A stretch of DNA of 64,000 nt from Saccharomycopsis phalli. Taxonomy: Eukaryota; Ascomycota; Saccharomycetes; Ascoideales; Saccharomycopsidaceae. The stretch lies in assembly GCA_020342235.1 (NCBI GenBank), contig CP073217.1, positions 248,001 to 312,000 on the forward strand, read 5' to 3'. This document shows, piece by piece, positions 1-10,656 of the stretch (position 1 is its first letter; each line of letters begins with the position of its first letter). Made by a program: the position numbers and the translations under genes. The notes under the pieces are model-generated. The model was not told where the DNA came from. It saw only the letters and a list, made by a program, of their open reading frames with translations, and ran no database searches.

Positions 1-3000
1 AAGAGGCAATGTGCCCACAATAAGTAAGTAGTTTACCTATAAGATAAATAAGTTAATACAAACAGTTTATCAAAGATGTCAGCTAAAGAAAGACTTTCCA
101 AATTACAACAGGTTATGATGCATCCTGCAAGCGTCCTGCAGTTCCCCTCTGAATTAACATTGACTGGTCCAGAGACTTATCATGTTTGGATGAAGGAACT
201 CGAGGACTTTCTTTTTGGCTTCGGGGTCGGCTTACTTCAATACGCCGAAAATGGAACTCTGAGCATCGAACTGACGATATCTCGGACATTTCTTCTGCTT
301 TCTTTATTGAACAATTGGATAGCGTGTTTGGTATTATTCTCAAGGCAAGCATTAGCCAAGAGATTCGCGGAATTATTCGCTCCACGCACTCACGTCTGAC
401 TGCTAGAAATCAATTTTTGTTTCTTCAAGAGAAGTATGGTACTCTTCCACTCCCAGTGGCTCTCACTAGCGCTGGGATTCTGGAAGAAGCTACTAGGCCC
501 ACTGAGTTTGTTGACATCAGGGCAATGCTTCAACGCAAAAATTTGTTGGTTAGACAGCAATTGACTAAGGAGGCAATCATTGCATTATGGACTTTGGATA
601 ACATGATGCAACTTGGTGTGCCATATCCGGTTATCTCAAGCGTCATTAAAGAGCTTGAACACAAGGGGATTACTACTAATACTCTTCTGTATCAGGTCTT
701 GCATGAGATAACTGGATCGCATGAGTATGTTCGTCTGAACAGTCTTGCACTTTTGGGTCACGATTCTCTGTCTAAGAAGACGTCCAAACCTCGTCGCAAA
801 GGTAAAAAGAAGGAAAAGCAACAACCATATGATGAAGAGTATCCTCAAGGTATGTTGGCTTATTCCTTCCTTGGACATCTGTTACTGATACCAACATTTC
901 TTGATACTGGTGCCAGTGGACATTTCTTCTCTGACATTCGTTTCTTTCAAGACATGATTCCAGAGAATGGCTCTATTCTGGGTGTTGCTGGAAACCTTGC
1001 AATTGTTGGGAAAGGTACAGTTCGGATTTCTACTCCAGCTGGACCTTTTATTCTACATGATGTTGGTTACACTCCTAACGGTATTGCTAACCTTATCTCG
1101 GTTGGAAAAGCTTCTAATCATAAGTTAGAGTTTCTCTTCAATCATCAAGGTGCCACTATCCGCTCCACCAAGAAAATGTTTGCTCATCGAGATCCACTTT
1201 CAAACCTTTACACTGTTTCATGTGAACCTTCTACTGTGATTCCGAAGCAGATTGCTTACAAGGCTGTGTCCTCTGGCCGTGATATTGATCGCTGGCATAG
1301 AAGACTTGGCCACCCTAGCGCTTCTGTTATGGCCTCGCTTGTTAAGATCCATCCACTCTGGAAGGCTGGTCAGAGTTTACTGAGTTGTACCGGATGTATT
1401 ACTGGTAAAACTGTTGACTCTGCTCCTAAAGAACGGACCACCAATCCTTCTCAGCCACTTGAGTTAGTCCATGTGGATCTTTGTGGGCCATTTAACTACG
1501 GATCCTACGATGCATCTCGGTATTTCTTGACTATTGTTGACGGCTATACAAAATGGACCACTGTTGTTTGCCTCAATAAGAAATCTGGATGCACTCAAGG
1601 TATCATTAATTTTATTAATACCTCTGAAACAATGTTCCGCAGTAAAGGATTGACTTACTGCGTTGGTACTCTCCGTACAGATAATGGAGGTGAGTTTGTG
1701 AGTGAAGAATTGACTAACTTCCTCACCAAGCGTGGCATCTCTCACGAAACCACGGTTCCCCATCATTCGTATCAAAATGGCGTTGCCGAACGAATGAACC
1801 GTACACTTCAAGATAAAGCCCGCGCTCTTATGCTTCATACCAATGTTCCAGCTCAACTTTGGCCTGAAGCAATCAATACTGCTGTTTTTTGGCTAATTGT
1901 ACGCCATCACGCTCTATTGATTTTGATGTCCCATACAAACGATGGTATGGTCGCTCTTTCAACTACAAATTTCTCCGAGAATTTGGATGTGTTGCTTATG
2001 CTATTATTCCTAAGGCCCTCCGTCAAGGAAAGCTCGATGCTAAAGCCTCTCCTTGTGTCATGATTGGCTATGAATTGCAACGAAAAGCATATCGACTCTA
2101 TGACCCCAGAACAAATAAGGTTATTTGCGCTGCTCAAGCAATTTTTGAGGAGGATAAATTCTTTTATCCAACTGTGTCTCTGGCGCTGACTAGCACAATC
2201 AATCCTCCTCAAATTTCTGGGGTTGGCAATCCAAAGATTGGAGGGATTCATTCTCTACCTATGAATTCTCAGCCAGCTATTTCTATGACTAGAGATGAAT
2301 TGATAGTTGAATCCGAGCTTGACCCTCTGGACACCTCGTTGATAGTGGACGATAATGATACAGTATCTAAATCAGATGCATACGGTAATGCGTCTGAGTT
2401 GGCTGAAGATACTGGATCTGAGCTTGGTTACTTAAGGGATCATAATACTGCCTTAATTCGCACTGCTGCTCGCGAAATTGGAAATGAATTAGTCGTTTCT
2501 GGTTCATCCAAGTCAAATGAACTAATATCGCTGACGCTTCAGATGCTGAAATTAACCTCCTCTACTATTGATCTGATTGATGTGAGTAATCCTAATGGTT
2601 CTAATGAGAATCATCTTGTCCTTGATGATCCTCAACCAAGTCGTGAAGCCATCACGTACCCTGGATTTCTGCACACACCAGATGAGCCTGAGTCTCATGC
2701 GGATGAGATCAGTGACTCAGAGATACTGACCCCAGACGGTTGGAATATATCCCTGGAACTACTGACCTGGTTGCAGGTAGTACTTCGGGATCACCCCAAC
2801 TTCAGGTTGTGAAATATGTATCACAATCTACTTCTGCGGAGTCTGATGCTTCACTGTCGCTGGACAATCATGTTGCCCAACAAACATCACTGTCTCGTCC
2901 TGCTACTCCTCAAGCACAAGAAGTTCCTTATACCAATCCCATTGATTATAAGAACTCCAGTTCATCTCACAATCTCTTCAAGTATGATCGGTCTCCGTCA

Positions 3001-5345
3001 GACAAGCGGCCTATCCCATATCCAAGGGTTAAGCGCTATGATCCCAACTATAACCCGTTTTGTGGTGATATACCTCCGACTACTTTTGATAATCTTCCAA
3101 GGACACCCCAAAATGAGATCATCTATAAGTACTACGGAAAGCTGAAGATTTCACGTACTAAAATCCCGGATTCTGATCTCAGATATCTGGAAGGTGTATC
3201 TACTTCAGCTGGTCCTCCTCCTCCGCCTCCGCCTCCACCTTCTGCTTTGCCGCAAAAGCGTCTTATCCGTCACAAAGGCTCCCAACCTAAGCCCCTTTTT
3301 CCTGGTCCGCTTAGTTCTGATGAACATGATCCTACTACCCACCGTTCGTCTTCAGGGAGGGATAAGAAGCCTCGTGTCTCTGATATTGTCACAAATGGTT
3401 CTTCTAATGATGGTGTCCTGACATCCGTTAAGACGCCACTCTCAGATGACACAGATGAATCCGAAATGAATACGAATGGTGTGAATTATCCTGCTACTTG
3501 TTTTATGGCTGCTAAACATTCTCTTGAGAATGTACCTATGACATTTGATCAAGCTGTTACTTCTGATGATGCTTACTTATGGAAAGACGCTATTCAAAAG
3601 GAAATGGAAGCCCACTATGAGAATCAGACTTTTCTGTTAGTTCCACCTAAGCAAGGTCGTCGACCTATCACTTGCCGTTGGGTTTTTACAATTAAGAGTG
3701 ATGGTCAACACAAGGCACGACTTGTGGCTAGAGGTTTTACTCAGATTAAAGGGCTTGATTATGTGGACTTTTGCGCCTGTCATTAGGTATGCTTCTATTC
3801 GAATCATGTTGTCCATTGCTGCAAGATATAGACTTACTATTCATCAGATGGATGTGAAAACGGCTTTTCTCAATGGTGATTTAAGGGAAGACCTTTACAT
3901 GATTCAACCTGAAGGTTTTGTGGTCAAAGGAAAAGAAGATCATGTTCTTAAGCTTAATAAGTCGATTTATGGTTTGAAGCAAGCTCCAATGGTTTGGAAT
4001 GACAAAATCAATGAAGTGTTACATGTGATTGGTTTTAAGCAAAACTCTGCGGAGTATTGTTTGTATTCTAAGAAAAATGGGAATTTGTTTATTATGGTCG
4101 CACTTTATGTCGACGATCTTCTCATTGCTGGAAATAATCAGACTGAAATTGATAAGGTTAAAGCTCAATTGATGCTGCACTTTAAGATGAAAGACCTAGG
4201 AGTTGCTAGCAAGTTTCTTGGAATGAACATTAGTCAAGATAAGGCCTCAATACTGCTTTCTCTTCATGATTATGTTCACCTGATGCTAAAGGAGTATCAG
4301 ATGGTAGATTGCAATCCTATCTACACACCAGCGGATCCTAATCAGGATCTAACTATAACTGATGACTCAAAGGACTGGGATGCCACAATGTATCGATCCT
4401 TGGTTGGCAAATTACTTTTTGCTGTTAATACAGTCCGGTTTGATATTGCTTATATTGTTGGTGTGTTATCAAGATATTTACAATCTCCAAAGGAAAAGCA
4501 TTGGGTTGCTGCGAAGCGTGTTCTTAGATATTTGAAGGCAACAGAGGATATGAAAATTGTTTATTCCAGAAAGGATCATGGGAATTATCTTTTGGGATAT
4601 TGTGATGCTGACTGGGCTACTGATAAGACGGAAAGAAAGTCAACTACTGGTTTCATGTTTAGGTATAGCGGTGGTGCTATTACTTGGAGATCTAGAAAAC
4701 AGTCGACTATTGCTTTGTCGAGCAGAAGCCGAATACATGGCATTAACTGACGGTATTAAAGATGCTCTATGGTTACAGCAGGTGTTTGCAGAACTTGGTA
4801 TCCCCTTGGCAAAATTGATAGTTCATGATGACAATGTGAGCTGCGTTAATATTGCTAAAAACCCAGTGTCACATGATCGAACTAAACATATTGATATCAA
4901 GCATCACTTTATCAGGCATCATGTGAAAAATGGCAACATTGAACTACGACACCTAACTACTGACAAGATGCTAGCTGATATGCTTACCAAGGGATTATCA
5001 AGAGAGCAATTTCAAAAACTTCGGATGCTGAGTGGTATGAGGAAATTTTAATTATGGGAGGGTGTTGTGATGATTAAAATCCGAGACGGCATTAGCTAAA
5101 CGGCATTAGCTAAATGGCATTAGCTAAACGGCATTACAATAGGCCGTAGCTAAATGGCATTACAATATGCCGTAGCTAAATGGCATTAGTTAAGCGGCAT
5201 TACGACACGCCGTAGCTTATAAGAGGACTATAAATAAGAGGCAATGTGCCCACAATAAGTAAGTAGTTTACCTATAAGATAAATAAGTTAATACAAACAG
5301 TTTATCAAAGATGTCAGCTAAAGAAAGACTTTCCAAATTACAACA
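1..5345 (+). mobile_element. Copia-A copy A1 (Ty1/copia LTR retrotransposon, left end cut by window)
   Basis: A Ty1/copia (Pseudoviridae-type) element. The window opens inside its 5' LTR, which ends at 110, and the 3' LTR is 5063-5345. Gag starts inside the LTR with MSAKERLSKLQQ, as in Ty1. The parts run in copia order: gag to about 800, aspartic protease (DTGASGH) near 900, integrase about 1260-2150 (HRRLGHPS zinc region, HVDLCGP and TDNGGEF catalytic blocks), reverse transcriptase (RT) about 3540-4350 (YVDDLL), RNase H about 4570-5050. A purine-rich tract precedes the 3' LTR. The coding region is broken, with about five interruptions, so this is a fossil copy. It is very similar to copies A5 and A6. 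Confidence 0.93.
5063..5345 (+). repeat. Copia-A LTR (3' LTR of A1)
   Basis: Begins TGTTGTGATG and ends ATTACAACA. U3 is an array of GGCATTAGCTAAA-type units followed by a TATA-like ACTATAAATAAG. Just before the end it carries the gag start codon. The 283-bp length differs from other copies mainly in the number of U3 units. Confidence 0.93.
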
Positions 5346-5434
5346 CAAAATAAGTTCATATTGTCCAAAAGCTCCTTCAACCAAAAAAAAAAAATTAACT
5401 TACAACTATAAAAATAAAAACACAATCCAAAAAA

Positions 5435-5506
5435 CTCCGCGACGGGGAATTGAACCCCGGTCCTCCACGCGACAAGCGGAAATTCTAGCCACTAAACTAT
5501 CACGGA
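5435..5506 (-). tRNA. tRNA-Asp(GUC)
   Basis: The 72-nt cloverleaf, read on the minus strand, starts TCCGTGATAG and ends CCCGTCGCGGAG. The anticodon loop is TTGTCGC and the T-arm is GGTTCAATTCC. It is nearly the same as budding-yeast tRNA-Asp. A T-run lies just past the 3' end. The gene is identical to the copy at 18179-18250. Its upstream side (above 5506) carries a gypsy-B LTR after 11 bp and a gypsy-A LTR 56 bp away. Confidence 0.97.
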
Positions 5507-5562
5507 CTGTTATTATTTGTAATATTTTAGGTCCATTAGGGTAATGGGTCTAATAATTACCT

Positions 5563-5856
5563 TATAACGAATTTAGTCCGGGCTAATCGTTATAACACTT
5601 ATAATCCTTATCCAACAGCCCAAGGCCTGCTGACTACAATGTATAAGTTGTAAGATGAGCTCAGAATACCAGTCCCCGTTCATGTTGTTCTCTTTTCTAT
5701 TTATCCTTCTCTTAAGTAGGGTAAACCTAACCTTATCGTCCAAGTGAGATCATCATGTCTCCTTAACCATTCATCCATTACCAGATCATTAACACGTGCC
5801 ATGTTCACATGACCATGTTGTCACGTGAAAGGTCCACCTGACCTTATATCGTTACA
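5563..5856 (-). repeat. Gypsy-A solo LTR nested in gypsy-B LTR
   Basis: Matches the LTRs of the gypsy-A element at 27027-31573 in reverse orientation. A 5-bp TSD, TACCT, flanks it (5558-5562 and 5857-5861), and the split gypsy-B LTR reads on across it. Its near edge is 56 bp from the tRNA-Asp 5' end. Confidence 0.93.
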
Positions 5857-5888
5857 TACCTCCTTATATTATTATTGTTATAATCCGG

Positions 5889-6220
5889 TGACGTCATACG
5901 AAGTATGATACAAGAATATGGTCACGTGATAAGCGGAATAAGCAATATGGGAAGCATAGGCGCCGATCTATGATGATACGCAATATGGCTCCGCCACCTC
6001 ACAGTGGACATGTATATGTGAGAGATGCAGGTATAAAAGATATTAGTTTAGACCTGAAGATCTTTAGTTCAAAATAAATATAGTATACGTTTGTAAGATA
6101 GCCCGGCACTATCAATAATACCTCGTATCTTACTGAGCTCACTACTACTATTACTTATTATTTATTTATTACTACTAGTGCAAGGTCCCCATCAGAGAAG
6201 AGACAACACTAAGTACGTCA
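5889..6220 (+). repeat. Copia-D solo LTR nested in gypsy-B LTR
   Basis: This 332-bp LTR reads TGACGTCATACG to AGTACGTCA and has the TATA-like GGTATAAAAGAT. It matches the LTRs of the whole copia-D element at 57149-63030. No target-site duplication is visible, so this junction is not a simple insertion. Confidence 0.88.
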
Positions 6221-6403
6221 ATAAGGCCTGGCGTCATGTATTTATAGTTCTTTCTAGTGGCATCCTTCTCCTCTTTCTCGAGGCTTTGCATGTTGGCTTT
6301 TAGATACAACCTGCAGGTTGGCCGCTTACCCTAGGGTAACACGTAGAGTGATTCACGTGCCAGTCATATACCAAAAGGGAGGTACCGGGAATTGCCCGTT
6401 ACA

Positions 6404-6699
6404 TATTAATGTTAAAATTCTCGAACTGGGCTATTGAGTTGCCAGATTTAATTGTAACGAGATAAGGTCAGGACGCCCTTAGTCACGTGCTCATATGGTT
6501 ATGAAGGTATGCATCGCGATATCTGGAGGGTATTGGATGAAGTAATTAGAAGTGGCGCAGCAACTGCTTACGGGAGGTAGCGTTAGTCTATCTACCTTAG
6601 GTAGCATCCGGCTACCCTACTTAGGAAAGAGTATAAATATGAAGGAAATACAATATTTGTTGAAAGTGCTGAAAGTGTTGAAGGAGTTAATGCATGGTG
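6404..6699 (+). repeat. Old LTR fragments between nested elements
   Basis: From 6453 a gypsy-like LTR start (TGTAACGAGATAAGGTCAGG) runs to a TATA-like GTATAAATATG near 6631. From about 6658 (TGTTGAAAGTG) a second family begins, LTR-E here, which copia-A copy A2 has split. No coding potential is seen. Exact borders are uncertain. Confidence 0.55.
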
Positions 6700-9668
6700 T
6701 GTTGTAATTTGGAAAGTCTTTCTTTAGCTGACATCTTTGATAAACTGTTTGTATTAACTTATTTATCTTATTGGTAAACTACTTACTTATTGTGGGCACA
6801 TTGCCTCTTATTTATAGTCCTCTTATTAGCTACGGCGTGTCGTAATGCCGCTTAACTAATGCCATTTAGCTACGGCGTATTGTAATGCCGTTTAGCTAAT
6901 GCCGTTTAACCAATGCCGATAGCTAATGCCGTCTCGGATTTTAATCATCACAACAAGAGGTCAGGTCAATTTCAGCCTCTGAAGCGTCAGCGATGATTAG
7001 TTCATTTGACTTGGATGAACCAGAAACGACTAATTCATTTCCAATTTCGCGAGCAGCAGTGCGAATTAAGGCAGTATTATGATCCCTTAAGTAACCAAGC
7101 TCAAATCCAGTATCTTCAGCCAACTCAGACGCATTACCGTATGCATCTGATTTAGATACTGTATCATTATCGTCCACTATCAACGAGGTGTCCAGAGGGT
7201 CAAGCTCGGATTCAACTGTCAATTCATCTCTAGTCATAGAAATAGCTGGCTGAGAATTCATAGGTAGAGAATGAATCCCTCCAATCTTTGGATTGCCAAC
7301 CCCAGAAATTTGAGGAGGATTGATTGTGCTAGTCAGCGCCAGAGACACAGTTGGATAAAAGAATTTATCCTCCTCAAAAGTTGCTTGAGCAGCGCAAATA
7401 ACCTTATTTGTTCTGGGGTCATAGAGTCGATATGCTTTTCGTTGCAATTCATAGCCAATCATGACACAAGGAGAGGCTTTAGCATCGAGCTTTCCTTGAC
7501 GGAGGGCCTTAGGAATAATAGCATAAGCAACACATCCAAATTCTCGGAGAAATTTGTAGTTGAAAGAGCGACCATACCATCGTTTGTATGGGACATCAAA
7601 ATCAATAGAGCGTGATGGCGTACAATTAGCCAAAAAAACAGCAGTATTGATTGCTTCAGGCCAAAGTTGAGCTGGAACATTGGTATGAAGCATAAGAGCG
7701 CGGGCTTTATCTTGAAGTGTACGGTTCATTCGTTCGGCAACGCCATTTTGATACGAATGATGGGGAACCGTGGTTTCGTGAGAGATGCCACGCTTGGTGA
7801 GGAAGTTAGTCAATTCCTCACTCACAAACTCACCTCCATTATCTGTACGGAGAGTACCAACGCAGTAAGTCAATCCTTTACTGCGGAACATTGTTTCAGA
7901 GGTATTAATAAAATTAATGATACCTTGAGTGCATCCAGATTTCTTATTGAGGCAAACAACAGTGGTCCATTTTGTATAGCCGTCAACAATAGTCAAGAAA
8001 TACCGAGATGCATCGTAGGATCCGTAGTTAAATGGCCCACAAAGATCCACATGGACTAACTCAAGTGGCTGAGAAGGATTGGTGGTCCGTTCTTTAGGAG
8101 CAGAGTCAACAGTTTTACCAGTAATACATCCGGTACAACTCAGTAAACTCTGACCAGCCTTCCAGAGTGGATGGATCTTGAAAAGCGAGGCCATAACAGA
8201 AGCGCTAGGGTGGCCAAGTCTTCTATGCCAGCGATCAATATCACGGCCAGAGGACACAGCCTTGTAAGCAATCTGCTTCGGAATCACAGTAGAAGGTTCA
8301 CATGAAACAGTGTAAAGGTTTGAAAGTGGATCTCGATGAGCAAACATTTTCTTGGTGGAGCGGATAGTGGCACCTTGATGATTGAAGAGAAACTCTAACT
8401 TATGATTAGAAGCTTTTCCAACCGAGATAAGGTTAGCAATACCGTTAGGAGTGTAACCAACATCATGTAGAATAAAAGGTCCAGCTGGAGTAGAAATCCG
8501 AACTGTACCTTTCCCAACAATTGCAAGGTTTCCAGCAACACCCAGAATAGAGCCATTCTCTGGAATCATGTCTTGAAAGAAACGAATGTCAGAGAAGAAA
8601 TGTCCACTGGCACCAGTATCAAGAAATGTTGGTATCAGTAACAGATGTCCAAGGAAGGAATAAGCCAACATACCTTGAGGATACTCTTCATCATATGGTT
8701 GTTGCTTTTCCTTCTTTTTACCTTTGCGACGAGGTTTGGACGTCTTCTTAGACAGAGAATCGTGACCCAAAAGTGCAAGACTGTTCAGACGAACATACTC
8801 ATGCGATCCAGTTATCTCATGCAAGACCTGATACAGAAGAGTATTAGTAGTAATCCCCTTGTGTTCAAGCTCTTTAATCACGCTTGAGATAACCGGATAT
8901 GGCACACCAAGTTGCATCATGTTATCCAAAGTCCATAATGCAATGATTGCCTCCTTAGTCAATTGCTGTCTAACCAACAAATTTTTGCGTTGAAGCATTG
9001 CCCTGATGTCAACAAACTCAGTGGGCCTAGTAGCTTCTTCCAGAATCCCAGCGCTAGTGAGAGCCACTGGGAGTGGAAGAGTACCATACTTCTCTTGAAG
9101 AAACAAAAATTGATTTCTAGCAGTCAGACGTGAGTGCGTGGAGCGAATAATTCCGCGAATCTCTTGGCTAATGCTTGCCTTGAGAATAATACCAAACACG
9201 CTATCCAATTGTTCAATAAAGAAAGCAGGAGAAATGTCCGAGGCATCGTTCAGTTCGATGCTCAGAGTTCCATTTTCGGCGTATTGAAGTAAGCCGACCC
9301 CGAAGCCAAAAAGAAAGTCCTCGAGTTCCTTCATCCAAACATGATAAGTCTCTGGACCAGTCAATGTTAATTCAGAGGGGAACTGCAGGACGCTTGCAGG
9401 ATGCATCATAACCTGTTGTAATTTGGAAAGTCTTTCTTTAGCTGACATCTTTGATAAACTGTTTGTATTAACTTATTTATCTTATTGGTAAACTACTTAC
9501 TTATTGTGGGCACATTGCCTCTTATTTATAGTCCTCTTATTAGCTACGGCGTGTCGTAATGCCGCTTAACTAATGCCATTTAGCTACGGCGTATTGTAAT
9601 GCCGTTTAACCAATGCCGATAGCTAATGCCGGTAGCTAATGCCGTCTCGAATTTTAATCATCACAACA
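6700..9668 (-). mobile_element. Copia-A copy A2, short internally reduced form
   Basis: A minus-strand copia-A element with LTRs at 6700-6955 and 9414-9668 and a clean 5-bp TSD, TGGTG (6695-6699 and 9669-9673). Its single open reading frame starts in the LTR (MSAKERLSKLQQ) and covers gag, protease (DTGASGH), the GAG-pre-integrase zinc region and integrase (HVDLCGP, TDNGGEF, NGVAERMN). Reverse transcriptase and RNase H are not seen, so it cannot be autonomous. It landed inside LTR-E. Confidence 0.93.
6941..9448 (-). CDS. Copia-A gag-protease-integrase reading frame of A2
   Basis: An 835-residue frame that stays open through gag, aspartic protease and integrase and ends a few residues into the 3' LTR. 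The zinc motif H-x3-H with downstream CxxC lies around residues 420-460, with integrase catalytic blocks after it. Because RT and RNase H are absent, the product would be Gag and integrase only. Whether it is expressed is unknown. The promoter would be the LTR TATA-like box about 100 bp upstream. Confidence 0.8.
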   Translation of the reverse strand: MSAKERLSKLQQVMMHPASVLQFPSELTLTGPETYHVWMKELEDFLFGFGVGLLQYAENGTLSIELNDASDISPAFFIEQLDSVFGIILKASISQEIRGIIRSTHSRLTARNQFLFLQEKYGTLPLPVALTSAGILEEATRPTEFVDIRAMLQRKNLLVRQQLTKEAIIALWTLDNMMQLGVPYPVISSVIKELEHKGITTNTLLYQVLHEITGSHEYVRLNSLALLGHDSLSKKTSKPRRKGKKKEKQQPYDEEYPQGMLAYSFLGHLLLIPTFLDTGASGHFFSDIRFFQDMIPENGSILGVAGNLAIVGKGTVRISTPAGPFILHDVGYTPNGIANLISVGKASNHKLEFLFNHQGATIRSTKKMFAHRDPLSNLYTVSCEPSTVIPKQIAYKAVSSGRDIDRWHRRLGHPSASVMASLFKIHPLWKAGQSLLSCTGCITGKTVDSAPKERTTNPSQPLELVHVDLCGPFNYGSYDASRYFLTIVDGYTKWTTVVCLNKKSGCTQGIINFINTSETMFRSKGLTYCVGTLRTDNGGEFVSEELTNFLTKRGISHETTVPHHSYQNGVAERMNRTLQDKARALMLHTNVPAQLWPEAINTAVFLANCTPSRSIDFDVPYKRWYGRSFNYKFLREFGCVAYAIIPKALRQGKLDAKASPCVMIGYELQRKAYRLYDPRTNKVICAAQATFEEDKFFYPTVSLALTSTINPPQISGVGNPKIGGIHSLPMNSQPAISMTRDELTVESELDPLDTSLIVDDNDTVSKSDAYGNASELAEDTGFELGYLRDHNTALIRTAAREIGNELVVSGSSKSNELIIADASEAEIDLTSCCDD

Positions 9669-10331
9669 TGGTGAAATACATCATGCATGATAAATAAGCT
9701 GGTATTGAGAAATAGCAATCCTTCAGTACCATGATATCATACTGTTTATGGTATATTAAGAGTATGAGGTCATAGTATTAGCAATCTAATAAAGTTATCA
9801 GGTCATACTAATAGTGAACTGATAATAATATGAGGTCATACTAATAATGATGTCATGAGATAAAGATAACTGAAGGCATCTCAGAAAGAATATAAATAGA
9901 ACAGGAAATAGTTAGTATAGTAACAAGAATAAGAATATCTACAATAGTAAGATATGGAAGCCATTGAGAGAAACGCTAGCTTACGACAATATTGAGGAGG
10001 ACGAAGGACTTGGAGATCAACTTACAACTTATATTCTGTAGTTAGCGTATCTTGTATTGCTAATTGGATTGTATAAGTGATATAACGAACCCATCGAACT
10101 AATTTCGTTATATTAATATAACAGAATTTATTCAACGCTTCTGTTATAACACTTATATCGAGTTAATCAATAAGATAATAAGAGTAACTACAAATATAAG
10201 TTGTAGATAGTTCTAAAGTGAACTTAAGATATCCCATTACTAGCAAATTAAACAGCTATTTATACTTTTCTTAAGAATGGATTTGTACTTGTGTAATATG
10301 TGGGACACTCCGAACACAATCACAACATTAT
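9669..10331 (+). repeat. LTR-E continuation and mixed LTR remnants
   Basis: Continues the LTR split by A2: several ATGAGGTCATA-type motifs (about 9760-9850), then a TATA-like AATATAAATAG near 9893. From about 10016 it holds gypsy-type LTR tail pieces (TTACAACTTATA, ATAAGTG, TTCGTTATA), some in reverse orientation. It ends at or near ATCACAACA (10327). No gene is seen. Confidence 0.55.
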
Positions 10332-10656
10332 TGTTGTAATTTGGAAAGTCTTTCTTTAGCTGACATCTTTGATAAACTGTTTGTATTAACTTATTTATCT
10401 TATTGGTAAACTACTTACTTATTGTGGGCACATTGCCTCTTATTTATAGTCCTCTTATAAGCTACGGCGTGTCGTAATGCCGCTTAACTAATGCCATTTA
10501 GCTACGGCGTATTGTAATGCCGTTTAGCTAATGCCATTTAGCTAATGCCGTTTAGCTAATGCCGTTTAACCAATGCCGATAGCTAATGCCGTTTAGCTAA
10601 TGCCGTTTAGCTAATGCCGATAGCTAATGCCGTCTCGGATTTTAATCATCACAACA
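10332..10656 (-). repeat. Copia-A LTR joining LTR-E to gypsy-C1
   Basis: The longest copia-A LTR here (325 bp), owing to extra copies of the U3 unit GGCATTAGCTAAA. The flanking bases ATTAT and AGGAC do not match, so the two sides were not one site before this LTR arrived. To the right lies the middle of gypsy-C1 pol, to the left mixed LTR remnants. Confidence 0.88.

Larger units (their letters stand above)
5518..6403 (-). repeat. Gypsy-B solo LTR, host to two nested LTRs
   Basis: The outer ends match the gypsy-B LTRs at 31623-31926 and 40344-40647, in reverse orientation. A gypsy-A LTR (5563-5856) and a copia-D LTR (5889-6220) sit inside it. The flanks share 4 bp, TATT (5514-5517 and 6404-6407), the same TSD length as the gypsy-B element upstream of tRNA-Val. 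The proximal edge is 11 bp from the tRNA-Asp 5' end. Confidence 0.88.

Noticed and set aside
5311-5544. A 77-codon frame from the copia-A LTR through tRNA-Asp
   Set aside because: Chance read-through of the LTR-borne gag start codon into flanking DNA.
10451-10640. Regular short repeats that could be taken for a CRISPR array
   Set aside because: They are the U3 units of a copia-A LTR in a eukaryote, with no unique spacers.
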